64,000 nt of DNA from Tessaracoccus sp. OS52 (GCF_020687685.1 NZ_JAJEWM010000001.1:496001-560000); one strand, 5' to 3'. Shown: positions 16,515 to 25,889, counted from the first letter of the stretch. Translations and numbers: made by a program. Notes: generated from the sequence alone by a model not told the origin.

Positions 16515-16958
16515 GTGTCCACGTACACCCCAAAGCCAGGCGAGATCGCCCGGAACTGGCATGTGATTGATGCTGAAGACGTCATCCTTGGCCGTCTCGC
16601 CACCCAGGTTGCCACGCTGCTGCGCGGCAAGCACAAGGCGACGTTCGCGCCGCACGTCGACGGCGGGGACTTCGTCGTCGTCGTGAACGCTTCCAAGATC
16701 GCCCTCTCCGGCAACAAGCGGGCCGACTCGATGCGCTACCGCCACACCGGCACCCCCGGTGGTCTGCGGTCCATCTCCATCGGCGAACTGCTGCAGAAGG
16801 ACCCCCGCAAGGCCGTCGAGAAGGCCGTCTGGGGCATGCTTCCCAAGAACAAGCTGAGCCGCCAGCTGATCAGCAAGCTCAAGGTCTACTCCGGCCCGGA
16901 GCACCCGCACGCTGCGCAGAAGCCGCAACCCTTCGAGATCACCCAGATCGCCCAGTGA
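16515..16958 (+). CDS. rplM: 50S ribosomal protein L13
   Basis: A 147-residue L13, the usual length. The start is GTG (read as [18 protein letters not shown]), matching actinobacterial L13, which begins near TYxPKPG. An in-frame ATG at 16482 would add eleven non-homologous residues. Conserved segments are [26 protein letters not shown]-like [14 protein letters not shown] and [11 protein letters not shown]. It is the first gene of the rplM-rpsI operon, with rpsI 14 bases on. The region before the GTG has only a weak GGAAG 13 bases away, so initiation may use the structured leader. Confidence 0.95.
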   Translation: MSTYTPKPGEIARNWHVIDAEDVILGRLATQVATLLRGKHKATFAPHVDGGDFVVVVNASKIALSGNKRADSMRYRHTGTPGGLRSISIGELLQKDPRKAVEKAVWGMLPKNKLSRQLISKLKVYSGPEHPHAAQKPQPFEITQIAQ

Positions 16959-16972
16959 GCTTAGGAACAACG

Positions 16973-17506
16973 ATGACCGAGACCCAGACTGCTGCCGCCG
17001 AGGAGACCGTCGGCGAGGAGATCAAGCCCTTCACCGACGAGCAGGATCGCGAGATCGCTTACCGCTCCGACTCCAACCCTGCCACCGCCTCCGGCGAGTC
17101 CGCCCGCCAGGCGATCATCGCCCCCGGCGCGGCCACCGGTCGTCGCAAGGAGGCCGTCGCCCGCGTGCGCATCGTGCCCGGTTCCGGCAAGTGGAGCATC
17201 AATGGCCGAACCCTGGACGAGTACTTCCCGAACAAGGTGCACCAGCAGCACGCCAGTGATCCGTTCGTGACCGCGGGTGTCGTCGACGCCTACGACGTCA
17301 TCGCTCGCATCGACGGAGGCGGCATCACCGGCCAGGCCGGCGCCCTGCGTCTGGGCGTCGCCCGCGCCCTCAACGCCGTCGACGCCGAGGCCAGCCGTCC
17401 TGCCCTCAAGAAGGCCGGAATGCTGTCCCGCGACTCCCGGATCAAGGAACGCAAGAAGGCCGGTCTGAAGAAGGCCCGCAAGGCCCCGCAGTACAGCAAG
17501 CGCTGA
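16973..17506 (+). CDS. rpsI: 30S ribosomal protein S9
   Basis: A 177-residue S9. The conserved C-terminal domain starts at about residue 60 ([23 protein letters not shown], split motif) and ends in [12 protein letters not shown], the basic tail reaching the P-site tRNA. An acidic N-terminal extension of about 55 residues ([10 protein letters not shown]) is usual in actinobacteria. I chose the ATG at 16973 with AGGA eight bases before it over an ATG at 16955 that overlaps the rplM stop. A terminator follows at 17535. Confidence 0.96.
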   Translation: MTETQTAAAEETVGEEIKPFTDEQDREIAYRSDSNPATASGESARQAIIAPGAATGRRKEAVARVRIVPGSGKWSINGRTLDEYFPNKVHQQHASDPFVTAGVVDAYDVIARIDGGGITGQAGALRLGVARALNAVDAEASRPALKKAGMLSRDSRIKERKKAGLKKARKAPQYSKR

Positions 17507-17534
17507 TCAGGCGCTGCACCAGCAGCTTCCACGC

Positions 17535-17566
17535 AGATCCCCGTCGGCCCAGGCCGGCGGGGATCT
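17535..17566 (+). terminator. rplM-rpsI terminator
   Basis: The 15-base arms AGATCCCCGTCGGCC and GGCCGGCGGGGATCT pair with one G-U, then TTGCG, 28 bases after the rpsI stop. Confidence 0.8.
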
Positions 17567-17613
17567 TGCGTTTCGCGGAGCCGCCCGAATCGCTCATTCC
17601 AAGTGAGCGCCCC

Positions 17614-17619
17614 TAGACT
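17614..17619 (+). promoter_or_regulatory. -10 box of leaderless glmM
   Basis: TAGACT lies seven bases before the ATG at 17627. No clear -35 is seen. Confidence 0.55.
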
Positions 17620-17626
17620 GGCGCGC

Positions 17627-18979
17627 ATGGAACGACTCTTCGGAACCGACGGCGTGCGTGGCGTGGCCAACGTCGAACTGACCGCCGAACTGGCCCTCGA
17701 CCTCTCGGTGGCTGCGGCCCACATCCTCGGGGAGGCCGGCGTCTTCAACGGTCGCCGCGCCACCGCCCTCGTGGGGCGGGATCCACGGGCCAGTGGCGAG
17801 TTCCTCGAGGCCGCCGTCGTGGCGGGCCTGGCGTCCGCTGGAATCGACGTGGTGCGGCTGGGGGTCGTTCCCACCCCGGCGGTGGCCCACCTCGTGAATG
17901 AACTGGACGCCGACCTCGGCGTGATGATCTCCGCCTCCCACAACGCGATGCCGGACAACGGCATCAAGTTCTTCTCCAAGGGTGGCGTGAAGCTCGACGA
18001 CTTCCTGGAGGACGCGATCGAGGCGCGCATGGGAGAGGACTGGGAGCGGCCCACCGGTGCTGCCGTCGGGCGCATCCGCAGCGACAAGGGTGCGGTGGAG
18101 GCCTACGTGGCACATCTGGTGGGCTCGCTTGGCAACGATGGCTCCCTGGACGGCCTGAAGGTCGTCATCGACTGCGCGAACGGCGCCGCGTACATGACCG
18201 GACCGAGTGCCTTCGCCACCCAGGGTGCCGACGTCGTCGCCATCCACGCGGATCCCGACGGGATCAACATCAACCACAACTGCGGTTCCACCCACCTCGA
18301 GTCGCTGCGGGAAAGGGTCGTCAAGGAGGGCGCTGATCTGGGGATCGGGCTCGACGGCGACGCTGACCGCTGCCTGGCCGTGGACCACGAGGGCAACGTC
18401 GTCGACGGCGACCAGATCCTGGCCATCCTGGCCCTGGAACTCTCGGAGAACCACAAGCTCCACGCAGACACCGTCGTGGCCACCGTGATGAGCAACCTGG
18501 GCCTGACCCATGCCCTTGCCGCCCACGGCATCAAGCTCGACCGCACGAAGGTCGGGGACCGCTACGTGCTGGAGTCCATGAACGCCAACGGGTTCGCGCT
18601 CGGGGGCGAGCAGTCCGGCCACGTCATCATCAGCGAGTTCGCCAACACCGGCGACGGCGTGCTCACCGGCCTGCATCTCGCAGCGCGGATGGCGCGCACC
18701 GGCAAGTCCTTGAAGGAACTGGCCGGGGTGATGCAGGTGCTCCCGCAGGTGGTGGTCAACGTCGGCAACGTGGACAAGCTGCGCGCGGGCGTCGACACCG
18801 AGGTGACCTCCGCAGTCGCGGCCGCGGCCGAGGAACTGGGCTCCGATGGTCGGGTGCTCCTGCGGCCCTCGGGTACGGAACCGCTGGTGCGCGTCATGGT
18901 GGAGGCGCCCACGCTGCCGCAGGCGCAGCAGATCGCTGACCGGCTCGCGGAGAAGGTGAGGGTCCGGCTCGGCCGCTGA
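17627..18979 (+). CDS. glmM: Phosphoglucosamine mutase
   Basis: A 450-residue enzyme converting glucosamine-6-phosphate to glucosamine-1-phosphate for UDP-GlcNAc and peptidoglycan. The start [12 protein letters not shown] is diagnostic. The phosphoserine loop [15 protein letters not shown] has the active Ser at about 104. The Mg site DGDADR, the sugar loop GEQSGH and the phosphate loop [12 protein letters not shown] are all intact. I start at 17627, not 17603, because of the family N-terminus and the TAGACT box seven bases upstream. glmS, the preceding step of the pathway, lies 1.2 kb downstream with coaA on the other strand between them. Confidence 0.96.
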   Translation: MERLFGTDGVRGVANVELTAELALDLSVAAAHILGEAGVFNGRRATALVGRDPRASGEFLEAAVVAGLASAGIDVVRLGVVPTPAVAHLVNELDADLGVMISASHNAMPDNGIKFFSKGGVKLDDFLEDAIEARMGEDWERPTGAAVGRIRSDKGAVEAYVAHLVGSLGNDGSLDGLKVVIDCANGAAYMTGPSAFATQGADVVAIHADPDGININHNCGSTHLESLRERVVKEGADLGIGLDGDADRCLAVDHEGNVVDGDQILAILALELSENHKLHADTVVATVMSNLGLTHALAAHGIKLDRTKVGDRYVLESMNANGFALGGEQSGHVIISEFANTGDGVLTGLHLAARMARTGKSLKELAGVMQVLPQVVVNVGNVDKLRAGVDTEVTSAVAAAAEELGSDGRVLLRPSGTEPLVRVMVEAPTLPQAQQIADRLAEKVRVRLGR

Positions 18980-18997
18980 ACGCCGTCGGGCGGCTGC

Positions 18998-19930
18998 TCA
19001 GAGCTTCCGGATGGCAATGGTCTCGACGCTGTGGTCGGGACCCTTTCGGAGGATGGCGGTGGCGCGGCCCCGAGTCGGGGCGATGTTCTGGCGCAGGTTG
19101 GGGCCGTTGATGGTGTCCCAGACCTGGTTGGCGCCGGCAATGGCTTCTTCGTCGGTGAGTTCGGTGTAGCGCCGGAAGAAGCTCCGGTCGTCCCGGAACG
19201 CAGTGGCCCGGAGCGCCATGAACCGCTCGACGAACCACTCCTTGATGTCAGCCTCGTCGGCGTCTACGAAGACCGTGAAGTCGAAGAAGTCGCTCACCGC
19301 GAGCCCGGCGGTGCCGTCGGTCTCCACTCTGGCGGGCTGCAGGACGTTGAGACCCTCGACGATCAGGATGTCCGGGCTGTTCACGACGATGTGCTTGCCC
19401 GGCACGATGTCGTAGACCATGTGGCTGTACACCGGTGCGGTCACCAGCGGCACGCCGGACTTCACGTCGGTGACGAACTTCAGCAGCGCCCGCCGGTTGT
19501 AGGACTCCGGGAATCCCTTGCGTTCGAGCAGGCCGCGGCGAACGAGTTCGGCGTTTGGATACAGGAAACCGTCGGTGGTGACCAGGTCCACCTTGGGGTG
19601 GCCGGGGGCTCGCCGCAGCAGTTCCTGCAGCAGCCTGGAGGTGGTGGACTTGCCGACGGCCACCGAGCCGGCCACGCCGATCACGAACGGGGTGCGTCGG
19701 ACCCTGAGCCTGAGGAAGTGGTTGCTGTCGTCGACCAGGTTGCCCGTGTTGGCCATGTAGAGGTGCAGGAGCTGGGTGAGTGGGCGGTAGATCTCGCGAA
19801 GGTCCGCACTCGAGGTGGGGTCACCGAGGCCGCGCAAGCGGGTGAGGGTGGCGTCGTCGAGATCGATCTGGGTTGTGTCGGCCAGTGCCGCCCACGCCCT
19901 CCTGCGCAGCACCACGTACGGACGAGCCAC
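18998..19930 (-). CDS. coaA: Pantothenate kinase type I
   Basis: A 310-residue CoaA phosphorylating pantothenate, the first step of CoA synthesis. The Walker A is GVAGSVAVGKSTTSRLLQ, and VTTDGFLYPN, GFPESYN and VYSHMVYDIVPG follow as in the family. The frame stays open far upstream (to 20842) but that is antisense to glmS. I start at the GTG at 19930, which has GGAAAGG six bases before it and gives the normal length. Its start region faces the glmS promoter, so the two are divergent. Confidence 0.93.
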   Translation of the reverse strand: MARPYVVLRRRAWAALADTTQIDLDDATLTRLRGLGDPTSSADLREIYRPLTQLLHLYMANTGNLVDDSNHFLRLRVRRTPFVIGVAGSVAVGKSTTSRLLQELLRRAPGHPKVDLVTTDGFLYPNAELVRRGLLERKGFPESYNRRALLKFVTDVKSGVPLVTAPVYSHMVYDIVPGKHIVVNSPDILIVEGLNVLQPARVETDGTAGLAVSDFFDFTVFVDADEADIKEWFVERFMALRATAFRDDRSFFRRYTELTDEEAIAGANQVWDTINGPNLRQNIAPTRGRATAILRKGPDHSVETIAIRKL

Positions 19931-20128
19931 CAGTGACCTTTCCAGAGTCAAGTTGTCTAGGGGCGCAAGCCTAACAGCGGCCCGGCGGCGGCAGCCCGGC
20001 CCAGCCTGCTTTGCGCGTATGTCGTCCCCCGGACCAGCGGTAGCAGCGCGGAAGAAGCAAACAATCCGGGCCCTGTCAACTCCGAACCACGCCCGGGGCT
20101 CAATGTCAAGAAATGCGCATTCCTCCTG

Positions 20129-20134
20129 TACGGT
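20129..20134 (+). promoter_or_regulatory. -10 box of leaderless glmS
   Basis: TACGGT lies seven bases before the ATG at 20142. The short upstream region has no room for a glmS ribozyme. Confidence 0.5.
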
Positions 20135-20141
20135 TGTCGCC

Positions 20142-21983
20142 ATGTGTGGAATCGTTGGATACCTGGGTGACCGTGACGGACTCGAGATGGTGCTGTCCGG
20201 CTTGCGCCGGATGGAGTACCGCGGATATGACTCGGCGGGCGCTGCGCTGGCCAGCGACGGCGCGGTCCAGTGGCGCAAGAAGGCGGGCAAGATCGCCAAC
20301 CTGGCTGCTGAGATCGAGGCCAATCCGCTGCCCTCCTCAGGCACCGCGATCGGGCACACCCGCTGGGCGACGCACGGAGCACCCACCGACGAGAACGCGC
20401 ATCCCCACGTCGCGGGCCCGCGGGTCGCCGTCGTGCACAACGGGATCATCGAGAACCACTCCGCCCTCCGGGCCGAACTCGAGGCCGACGGGGCGCGCTT
20501 CACCTCCGAGACCGACTCCGAGGTGGCCGCGCACCTGCTGGCGCGCGAAGTCGCCAGGGGGGCGGACCTGCCCGCGGCCATGCGCACCGTGGTCGGCCGC
20601 CTGGACGGCGCCTTCACCCTGGTGGCGCTGGATGCGGGGGACCCTGACCGGCTGGTGGCCGCCCGGCGCAATTCCCCGCTGGTGGTGGGCATCGGGGAAG
20701 GGGAGTACTTCCTGGCCTCCGACGTGGCCGCCTTCATCGAGCACACCCGCGACGCCATCGAGCTGGGACAGGACCAGGTCGTCGAACTCACCCGCGACGG
20801 CGTCAACGTCACCACCTTCGACGGTGCGCCCGCCGAGACCAACGAGTTCCGGGTGGACTGGGACCTGGCGGCCGCCCAGAAGCAGGGCTACGACTGGTTC
20901 ATGCGCAAGGAGATCTTCGAGCAGCCCAAGGCGGTGGCCGACACCCTGCTGGGACGCCTCAACGAGCACGGCGAGCTGATGCTGGATGAGCTCCGGATGA
21001 GCCCCGAGCTGCTGCGCCGCGTCAACAAGATCGTCATCGTCGCCTGCGGCACGGCGTTCTACGCCGGTCTGGTGGCCAAGTACGCGATCGAGCACTGGAC
21101 CCGGCTCCCCTGCGAGGTGGAGCTGGCCAGTGAGTTCCGCTACCGGGACCCGATCATCGACCCGATGACCCTCGTGGTCACCATCTCCCAGTCGGGTGAG
21201 ACGGCCGACACCCTGATGGCCATCCGTCACGCCCGGGAGCAGCACGCCAAGGTGATCGCCATCTGCAACACCAACGGCGCCACCATCCCGCGCGAGTCCG
21301 ACGCCGTCATCTACACCCACGCCGGGCCGGAGATCGGCGTCGCGTCCACCAAGGGCTTCACCACCCAGCTCGTGGCCTGCTACCTCCTCGGCCTCTACCT
21401 GGCCCAGGTCCGCGGCATGAAGTACGGCGACGAGATCGCCGCGCTCCTGTCCGAACTGGAGCGGATGCCGGAGGCCCTGCAGAAGCTCCTCGACGAGCAG
21501 CAGACGGTCCTCGACCTGGCCGCGGATCTCAAGGACGCCACCTCCGTGCTGTTCCTGGGTCGCCACGTCGGCTACCCCGTCGCGCTGGAGGGTGCACTCA
21601 AGCTCAAGGAGCTGGCCTACATCCACGCCGAGGGATTCGCGGCGGGTGAGCTGAAGCACGGCCCCATCGCCCTGGTCTCGCAGGATCTGCCGATCTTCGT
21701 GGTGGTCCCGCCCAAGGGCCGTGACCAGTTGCGCGACAAGGTGATCTCCAACATCGCGGAGGTGCGGGCTCGCGGCGCCAAGACCATCGTGCTGGGTGAC
21801 GCCTCCGACGAGGAGGCCCGCGCCAACGCAGAGGTCTTCATCGAACTGCCGCCCGTCTCCACGCTGATGCAGCCGCTGCTCGCCATCGTGCCGCTGCAAC
21901 TGTTCGCCTGTGAGCTCGCGACGCTGAAGGGCCACGACGTCGACCAGCCCCGGAACCTGGCGAAGTCGGTCACTGTCGAGTGA
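20142..21983 (+). CDS. glmS: Glutamine-fructose-6-phosphate aminotransferase
   Basis: A 613-residue GlmS making glucosamine-6-phosphate from fructose-6-phosphate and glutamine. The N-terminal glutaminase begins MCGIVGYLG (catalytic Cys2), with GHTRWATHG and HNGIIEN. Two SIS domains follow (TAFYAGLVAKY, SQSGETADT, STKGFTTQL), and it ends AKSVTVE, as GlmS does. The ATG at 20142 must be the start because Cys2 must be exposed. No riboswitch-ribozyme precedes it; that element is typical of Firmicutes. Confidence 0.97.
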   Translation: MCGIVGYLGDRDGLEMVLSGLRRMEYRGYDSAGAALASDGAVQWRKKAGKIANLAAEIEANPLPSSGTAIGHTRWATHGAPTDENAHPHVAGPRVAVVHNGIIENHSALRAELEADGARFTSETDSEVAAHLLAREVARGADLPAAMRTVVGRLDGAFTLVALDAGDPDRLVAARRNSPLVVGIGEGEYFLASDVAAFIEHTRDAIELGQDQVVELTRDGVNVTTFDGAPAETNEFRVDWDLAAAQKQGYDWFMRKEIFEQPKAVADTLLGRLNEHGELMLDELRMSPELLRRVNKIVIVACGTAFYAGLVAKYAIEHWTRLPCEVELASEFRYRDPIIDPMTLVVTISQSGETADTLMAIRHAREQHAKVIAICNTNGATIPRESDAVIYTHAGPEIGVASTKGFTTQLVACYLLGLYLAQVRGMKYGDEIAALLSELERMPEALQKLLDEQQTVLDLAADLKDATSVLFLGRHVGYPVALEGALKLKELAYIHAEGFAAGELKHGPIALVSQDLPIFVVVPPKGRDQLRDKVISNIAEVRARGAKTIVLGDASDEEARANAEVFIELPPVSTLMQPLLAIVPLQLFACELATLKGHDVDQPRNLAKSVTVE

Positions 21984-22000
21984 GCTGCCGCCGGCCGGGC

Positions 22001-22006
22001 TAGGCT
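22001..22006 (+). promoter_or_regulatory. -10 box of leaderless acpS
   Basis: TAGGCT lies six bases before the GTG at 22013. Confidence 0.5.
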
Positions 22007-22012
22007 GACCCG

Positions 22013-22363
22013 GTGATCATCGGCGTCGGCACGGACCTGTGCGTGGTGGAGCGGTTCGAGGCGATGCTGGAGCGCCGTCCCGGATTGCGCGAGCGCCTGC
22101 TCACCCCTGCGGAGCGAGCCCTGTCCATCCAGTCCCAGGCGGCTCGCTTCGCAGCCAAGGAAGCCTTGGCCAAGGCGCTCGGCTCGCCCGGGGGCATGCG
22201 CTGGACTGACTGTGAGATCGTCAAGACCGACGGGGGAGTGCCCAGGTTCGTCGTGACGGGGACGGTGGCTGCCCGCGTGGCTGAGCTCCGGATCTCCAAG
22301 CTGCACCTCTCGATCTCCCACGACGGTGGGTTCGCCACTGCCCTGGTGGTCTGCGAGGCCTGA
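22013..22363 (+). CDS. acpS: Holo-[acyl-carrier-protein] synthase
   Basis: A 116-residue phosphopantetheinyl transferase that activates acyl carrier protein from CoA. The family motifs are IIGVGTDLC with Asp8, and FAAKEALAKAL with Glu50, the Mg-binding pair. LSISHDGGFATA completes the fold. The start is GTG with TAGGCT six bases upstream and no ribosome site, so leaderless. nnrD follows after 25 bases, and the acpS-nnrD order is common in actinobacteria. Confidence 0.94.
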   Translation: MIIGVGTDLCVVERFEAMLERRPGLRERLLTPAERALSIQSQAARFAAKEALAKALGSPGGMRWTDCEIVKTDGGVPRFVVTGTVAARVAELRISKLHLSISHDGGFATALVVCEA

Positions 22364-22388
22364 GGCCGGTGAGGTGTTGACTGGGGAC

Positions 22389-23168
22389 ATGCCTGACTTC
22401 GAAGCCATCACTGACCAGGACGTGGCCGACTGGTGGCCGCTCCCGGACCGCCAGAGCCACAAGTACACCCGAGGGGTGGTGGGGATCGACACCGGCTCGG
22501 CGCAGTATCCCGGTGCCGCGCTGCTGGGTTGTTCGGGCGCCCTGCACTCGGGTGCCGGCATGGTGCGCTACCTGGGCGATGCCCCAACCGAGCTCATCGT
22601 GTCGCGTTTCCCCAGCGTCGTGGTCTCCGACGGCCGCGTGCAGGCACTGGTGGTGGGCTCGGGGTGGGGCGACGGCGCCGCGCCTGCGCGGCTGCTTGCC
22701 GCCATCGATAGGGGGGTGCCGCTGGTGGTCGACGCCGATGCCCTGACTCTGCTGCCGACGCGCCTGCCGGACAACTCGCTGCTGACCCCGCACGCGGGGG
22801 AGCTGGCCAGGCTCCTGGAAACCGGGCGTGGACAGGTGGAGGCGGAACCGGTCCAGCACGCGCTGGAGGCCGCGCGGTGTTTCGGTGCCACGGTGCTGCT
22901 CAAGGGCGGCACCCAGTACGTCGCTACGCCCGACGGACACGTCACCACCGCCGTCGCGGGCCCCGCCTGGACCGCCCAGGCCGGTTCGGGCGACGTGCTG
23001 GCTGGCGTCTGCGGGACCCTGCTGGCGGCCGGACTGCCGGCCGAGCGTGCCGCTCTGCTGGCCGCGTCGCTGCAGGCGATGACGGCGGCCCGGTTCCCCG
23101 GACCGCACCCTCCGGACCGGCTCGCAGAACTCTTCGCGGAGGTGCTCGGCTCGCTGCCAGCGAACTAG
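22389..23168 (+). CDS. nnrD: ADP-dependent (S)-NAD(P)H-hydrate dehydratase
   Basis: A 259-residue ribokinase-fold enzyme that repairs hydrated NAD(P)H. Family marks are YTRGVVGIDTGSAQYPGAAL, DADAL, LTPHAGELARLL and WTAQAGSGDVLAGVCGTLL. In many bacteria it is fused behind the NnrE epimerase domain. Here only the dehydratase half is present and no NnrE is nearby. The start is the ATG at 22389 (MPDFEAIT); an in-frame upstream ATG lies within acpS. Confidence 0.88.
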   Translation: MPDFEAITDQDVADWWPLPDRQSHKYTRGVVGIDTGSAQYPGAALLGCSGALHSGAGMVRYLGDAPTELIVSRFPSVVVSDGRVQALVVGSGWGDGAAPARLLAAIDRGVPLVVDADALTLLPTRLPDNSLLTPHAGELARLLETGRGQVEAEPVQHALEAARCFGATVLLKGGTQYVATPDGHVTTAVAGPAWTAQAGSGDVLAGVCGTLLAAGLPAERAALLAASLQAMTAARFPGPHPPDRLAELFAEVLGSLPAN

Positions 23169-23171
23169 GGT
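23166..23171 (+). promoter_or_regulatory. -10 box of quinone reductase gene, overlapping the nnrD stop
   Basis: TAGGGT contains the nnrD TAG stop and lies six bases before the ATG at 23178. Confidence 0.45.
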
Positions 23172-23177
23172 TGGGGC

Positions 23178-24155
23178 ATGAGCACCGCACGCGCCGTCGT
23201 CGTCACAGAACCAGGTGATTCCTCCGTCCTCAAGGTCCTGGAGTGGGAGGTGGCTGAGCCCCGGCCGGGTGAGGTACAGGTCGAGGTGGCCGCAGCAGGC
23301 GTGAACTTCTTCGACGTCTACGTGCGCCAGGGCGTCTACCCGACTCCCACTCCGTTCGTGCTCGGCAATGAGGGCGCAGGGACGGTCGCGGCGGTGGGAG
23401 AGGGCGTGACGGGCTTCTCGGTCGGTGACCGGGTGGCCTGGGCGCAGTCCGGCTCCAGCCAGGCGACCCGGGTCAACGTTCCCGCAACCAGACTCGTGGC
23501 CGTGCCCGAAGGGGTGAGTCTCACCGACGCCGCCGCGGCGATGCTGCAGGGGCTCACGGCGCACTACCTGGTCACGTCCACCTACCCGGTCCGGGAGGGC
23601 GACGTCGCGCTGGTCCACGCCGCCGCCGGTGGGGTCGGACAGTTGCTGGTCCAGCTGATTGCCTCGCGCGGGGGGACAGTGGTGGCCACTGCGGGCAGCG
23701 AGACCAAGTTGCGGATCGCCAGGGAGCGCGGGGCGCACCACACCATCAACTACTCGGAGGTCGATGACCTCGCCGCCGCGGTCCGGGAGATCGAGCCCGC
23801 TGGAGTCGAGGTGGTCTACGACGGCGTCGGCAAGGCCACCTTCGACGCCTCACTCGCGTCCTTGAAGCGCCGGGGAATGCTGGTGCTGTTCGGGGGCGCC
23901 AGCGGACAGGTGCCACCCTTCGACCTCCAGCGCCTCAACTCCGGCGGTTCCCTCTACGTCACTCGGCCGACACTGGGCGACTACGTCGCCGAACGTGGCG
24001 AGTTCGAGCGCAGGGCCGCAGAGCTGTTCGAGTGGCTGCGCACCGGCGAGGTAAAGCTGGACATCGGGGGCCAGTACACCTTCGACCAGGCAGCACACGC
24101 CTACGACGCACTGGAAGGTCGGCGCACCACCGGCAAGCTGATCCTTGTTCCCTAG
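23178..24155 (+). CDS. NADPH:quinone reductase (Qor-like MDR protein)
   Basis: A 325-residue medium-chain reductase of the zeta-crystallin/Qor type. It has GVNFFDVYVRQGVYP, GNEGAGTVAAVGEGV and the Rossmann loop HAAAGGVGQLLVQL, and no catalytic zinc Cys/His set. It should reduce quinones or enones with NADPH in the cytosol. The end, GRRTTGKLILVP, is typical. Its stop directly abuts the stop of the convergent DyP gene. Leaderless start proposed from TAGGGT six bases upstream. Confidence 0.88.
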   Translation: MSTARAVVVTEPGDSSVLKVLEWEVAEPRPGEVQVEVAAAGVNFFDVYVRQGVYPTPTPFVLGNEGAGTVAAVGEGVTGFSVGDRVAWAQSGSSQATRVNVPATRLVAVPEGVSLTDAAAAMLQGLTAHYLVTSTYPVREGDVALVHAAAGGVGQLLVQLIASRGGTVVATAGSETKLRIARERGAHHTINYSEVDDLAAAVREIEPAGVEVVYDGVGKATFDASLASLKRRGMLVLFGGASGQVPPFDLQRLNSGGSLYVTRPTLGDYVAERGEFERRAAELFEWLRTGEVKLDIGGQYTFDQAAHAYDALEGRRTTGKLILVP

Positions 24156-25343
24156 TCAGGCGAGCAGGGTCTCCCCGACGTAGCCCTCAGGGCCGTATCC
24201 GGGTGGCACGACGAAGGCGGCCGAGCCGATCGCCGTCGTCCACTCGTTGAGCGCATCCAGCTGGTCGAGGCGACGCTGGACCGGGATGAATTGCTCGGCG
24301 ATGCTCGCCTGGAATGCCGCGAAGATCAGCCCCGAGGTGGCGGTACCCGAATCGTCGACGTGGGAGTAGTTCGCCGAGCGGCGGAGCATCGCGCGGTCAC
24401 GGTTCTCCGACGGGTGCGCGCGCCGCGCGTGGGCGTCCAGTGGGATCACCGGCACACCGTCAGCCATAAGGGAGAGGTCGAGGGCTTCGTGTTCGTCGGC
24501 GCCGTGCAGCGGGGCGCCCGTGTCGAGGCGACGTCCGGTGGACTTCTCCTGGCGGTCGCGGATGGCGGTGTCCCAGTGGTCGAGGTCCATCCGAATGCGC
24601 CTGACCACCAGTTGCGTACCGCCCGCGAGCCAGCCGTCCCGGGACCACACCGCCGCGTCGAGGGCATCACCCACTGGGTTCCCGGTGCCGTCCAACTGGC
24701 CGAAGAGGTTTCGTCCTGTGGCGGCCGCGCCTCCCGGCCCGATCCCTCGCCAGGACCCTGACTGGGTCCAGCGGTGGGAGGCGAACGGGGCAGCGTCGAG
24801 CAGCAGGCGCCGCGTGCCGTAGGCCACGGACGTGTCGTCGTCGGCGCAGACCCACAGCAGCAGGTCCCCACCCACCCAGCGCTCTTCCAGGCGGTCGTGA
24901 TCCATCGCCGGGACCTGCTGGAAGCCCGCGGGCCTGCGCTTCTCGAGGCCCTCGAGTTCGAAGACCGCCTCGCCGAAGGCCACCAGCACCGACAGCGAGA
25001 CGCCGGCGAGCGCCAGATCGGCCGCGGTATCGCCCGGGGCGGCCCGGCCGGCCATCAGGGCGCGGATGCTGGGGGTCCACACCCGCATGAGGCGGCCAAG
25101 CGCAGCCGCGTCGGTTCCGGGCAGCAGGTCCAGCGCGACGAGCCGGTGCGAGGCCGGGGAGGGGGTGAGGATTCCGGGCTGGTGGGGGCCGTGGGGGTCG
25201 TGGACCAGCCCAGCCACGCGCACCGCCGCATCCGGCACCTCGCCGCGCGCAGTGACCCGGCCGCCGAGGAAGCCGGCAGCCCCGCCGACACCCGCCGCCC
25301 CCGCGTACCCGAGGAGGGCGCGACGGTTGACCGGCTGGGACAT
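24156..25343 (-). CDS. Tat-exported Dyp-type peroxidase
   Basis: A 395-residue haem peroxidase of the DyP family. The N-terminus NRRALLGYAGAAGVGGAAG is a twin-arginine signal (RR followed by a hydrophobic stretch). The family motif GxxDG is present as GQLDG in NLFGQLDGTGNP. ARRAHPSENRD near residue 310 supplies the haem-ligand His region, and SANYSHVDDSG follows. EfeB-type DyP proteins usually accompany EfeU/EfeO, but neither is here. It is divergent from a PCuAC copper chaperone, so a link to metal or oxidative stress outside the membrane is possible. TAAACT six bases before the ATG suggests a leaderless transcript. Confidence 0.88.
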   Translation of the reverse strand: MSQPVNRRALLGYAGAAGVGGAAGFLGGRVTARGEVPDAAVRVAGLVHDPHGPHQPGILTPSPASHRLVALDLLPGTDAAALGRLMRVWTPSIRALMAGRAAPGDTAADLALAGVSLSVLVAFGEAVFELEGLEKRRPAGFQQVPAMDHDRLEERWVGGDLLLWVCADDDTSVAYGTRRLLLDAAPFASHRWTQSGSWRGIGPGGAAATGRNLFGQLDGTGNPVGDALDAAVWSRDGWLAGGTQLVVRRIRMDLDHWDTAIRDRQEKSTGRRLDTGAPLHGADEHEALDLSLMADGVPVIPLDAHARRAHPSENRDRAMLRRSANYSHVDDSGTATSGLIFAAFQASIAEQFIPVQRRLDQLDALNEWTTAIGSAAFVVPPGYGPEGYVGETLLA

Positions 25344-25349
25344 GCGGCC

Positions 25350-25355
25350 AGTTTA
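25350..25355 (-). promoter_or_regulatory. -10 box of leaderless DyP gene
   Basis: TAAACT on the minus strand lies six bases before the ATG at 25343. Confidence 0.5.
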
Positions 25356-25376
25356 GGGCGACGCGTCACCCGGCGA

Positions 25377-25382
25377 TAATCT
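25377..25382 (+). promoter_or_regulatory. -10 box of leaderless PCuAC gene
   Basis: TAATCT lies six bases before the GTG at 25389. It is back to back with the DyP -10, with 21 bases between them. Confidence 0.5.
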
Positions 25383-25388
25383 GGCCCG

Positions 25389-25889
25389 GTGAAGCTGACA
25401 CCTCTCGCCCTGGTCGCCCTTCTGGTCCTGACAGCCTGCGGGGACGCGGGTGCGGAGGGACGGGTCACCGGAGTGATCGCGGCCGATCCCTGGGTCCGAA
25501 CCACCGACGGCGCGCAGATGCCCGAGATGACGGCGCTGTACGTGAACCTCACCAACCCCGGCCCCGAGGACGTCTCCATCATCGGCGCCGACTGCGGCGA
25601 CGTCGCGGAGGCTGCAGAGATCCACGAGATGGTGATGCTCGACGGCGACATGGTGATGCGCAAGGCCGAGAACGGACTCGTGGTCCCCCGGGAGTCGCAC
25701 CTGCACATGGCGCCGGGTGGGCCACACGTGATGCTGATGGGGCTGACCAGGCAGCTGCCGGCCGGCTCCGAGGAGATCGCCTGTGTGCTGGAGTTCGACA
25801 ACGACCAGACCATCGAGGTGGTGGCTCCCGTGAAGCAGTTCACCGAGGAGCAGGACACCTACCACGCGCACGCGCCCAGCGACGGGTAG
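25389..25889 (+). CDS. PCuAC copper chaperone lipoprotein
   Basis: A 166-residue extracytoplasmic Cu(I) chaperone. The signal ends in a lipobox, LVLTAC, so the mature protein is lipid-anchored at Cys17. The PCuAC metal motif is visible: IHEMVMLDGDMVMRK, then ESHLHMAPGGPHVMLMGL (H-M, then H-x-M). Such proteins carry copper to cytochrome oxidase or scavenge it. A C-terminal acidic/His tail (HAHAPSDG) may also bind metal. The start is GTG. Convergent with the mannosyltransferase gene, 16 bases away. Confidence 0.9.
   Translation: MKLTPLALVALLVLTACGDAGAEGRVTGVIAADPWVRTTDGAQMPEMTALYVNLTNPGPEDVSIIGADCGDVAEAAEIHEMVMLDGDMVMRKAENGLVVPRESHLHMAPGGPHVMLMGLTRQLPAGSEEIACVLEFDNDQTIEVVAPVKQFTEEQDTYHAHAPSDG

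Noticed and set aside
20050-20141. A glmS riboswitch-ribozyme
   Set aside because: The upstream region is short, has a -10 seven bases before the ATG, and shows none of the ribozyme core.
19931-20842. An N-terminal extension of coaA of over 300 codons
   Set aside because: The stretch is antisense to glmS and has no homology. The GTG at 19930 with GGAAAGG gives a normal CoaA.
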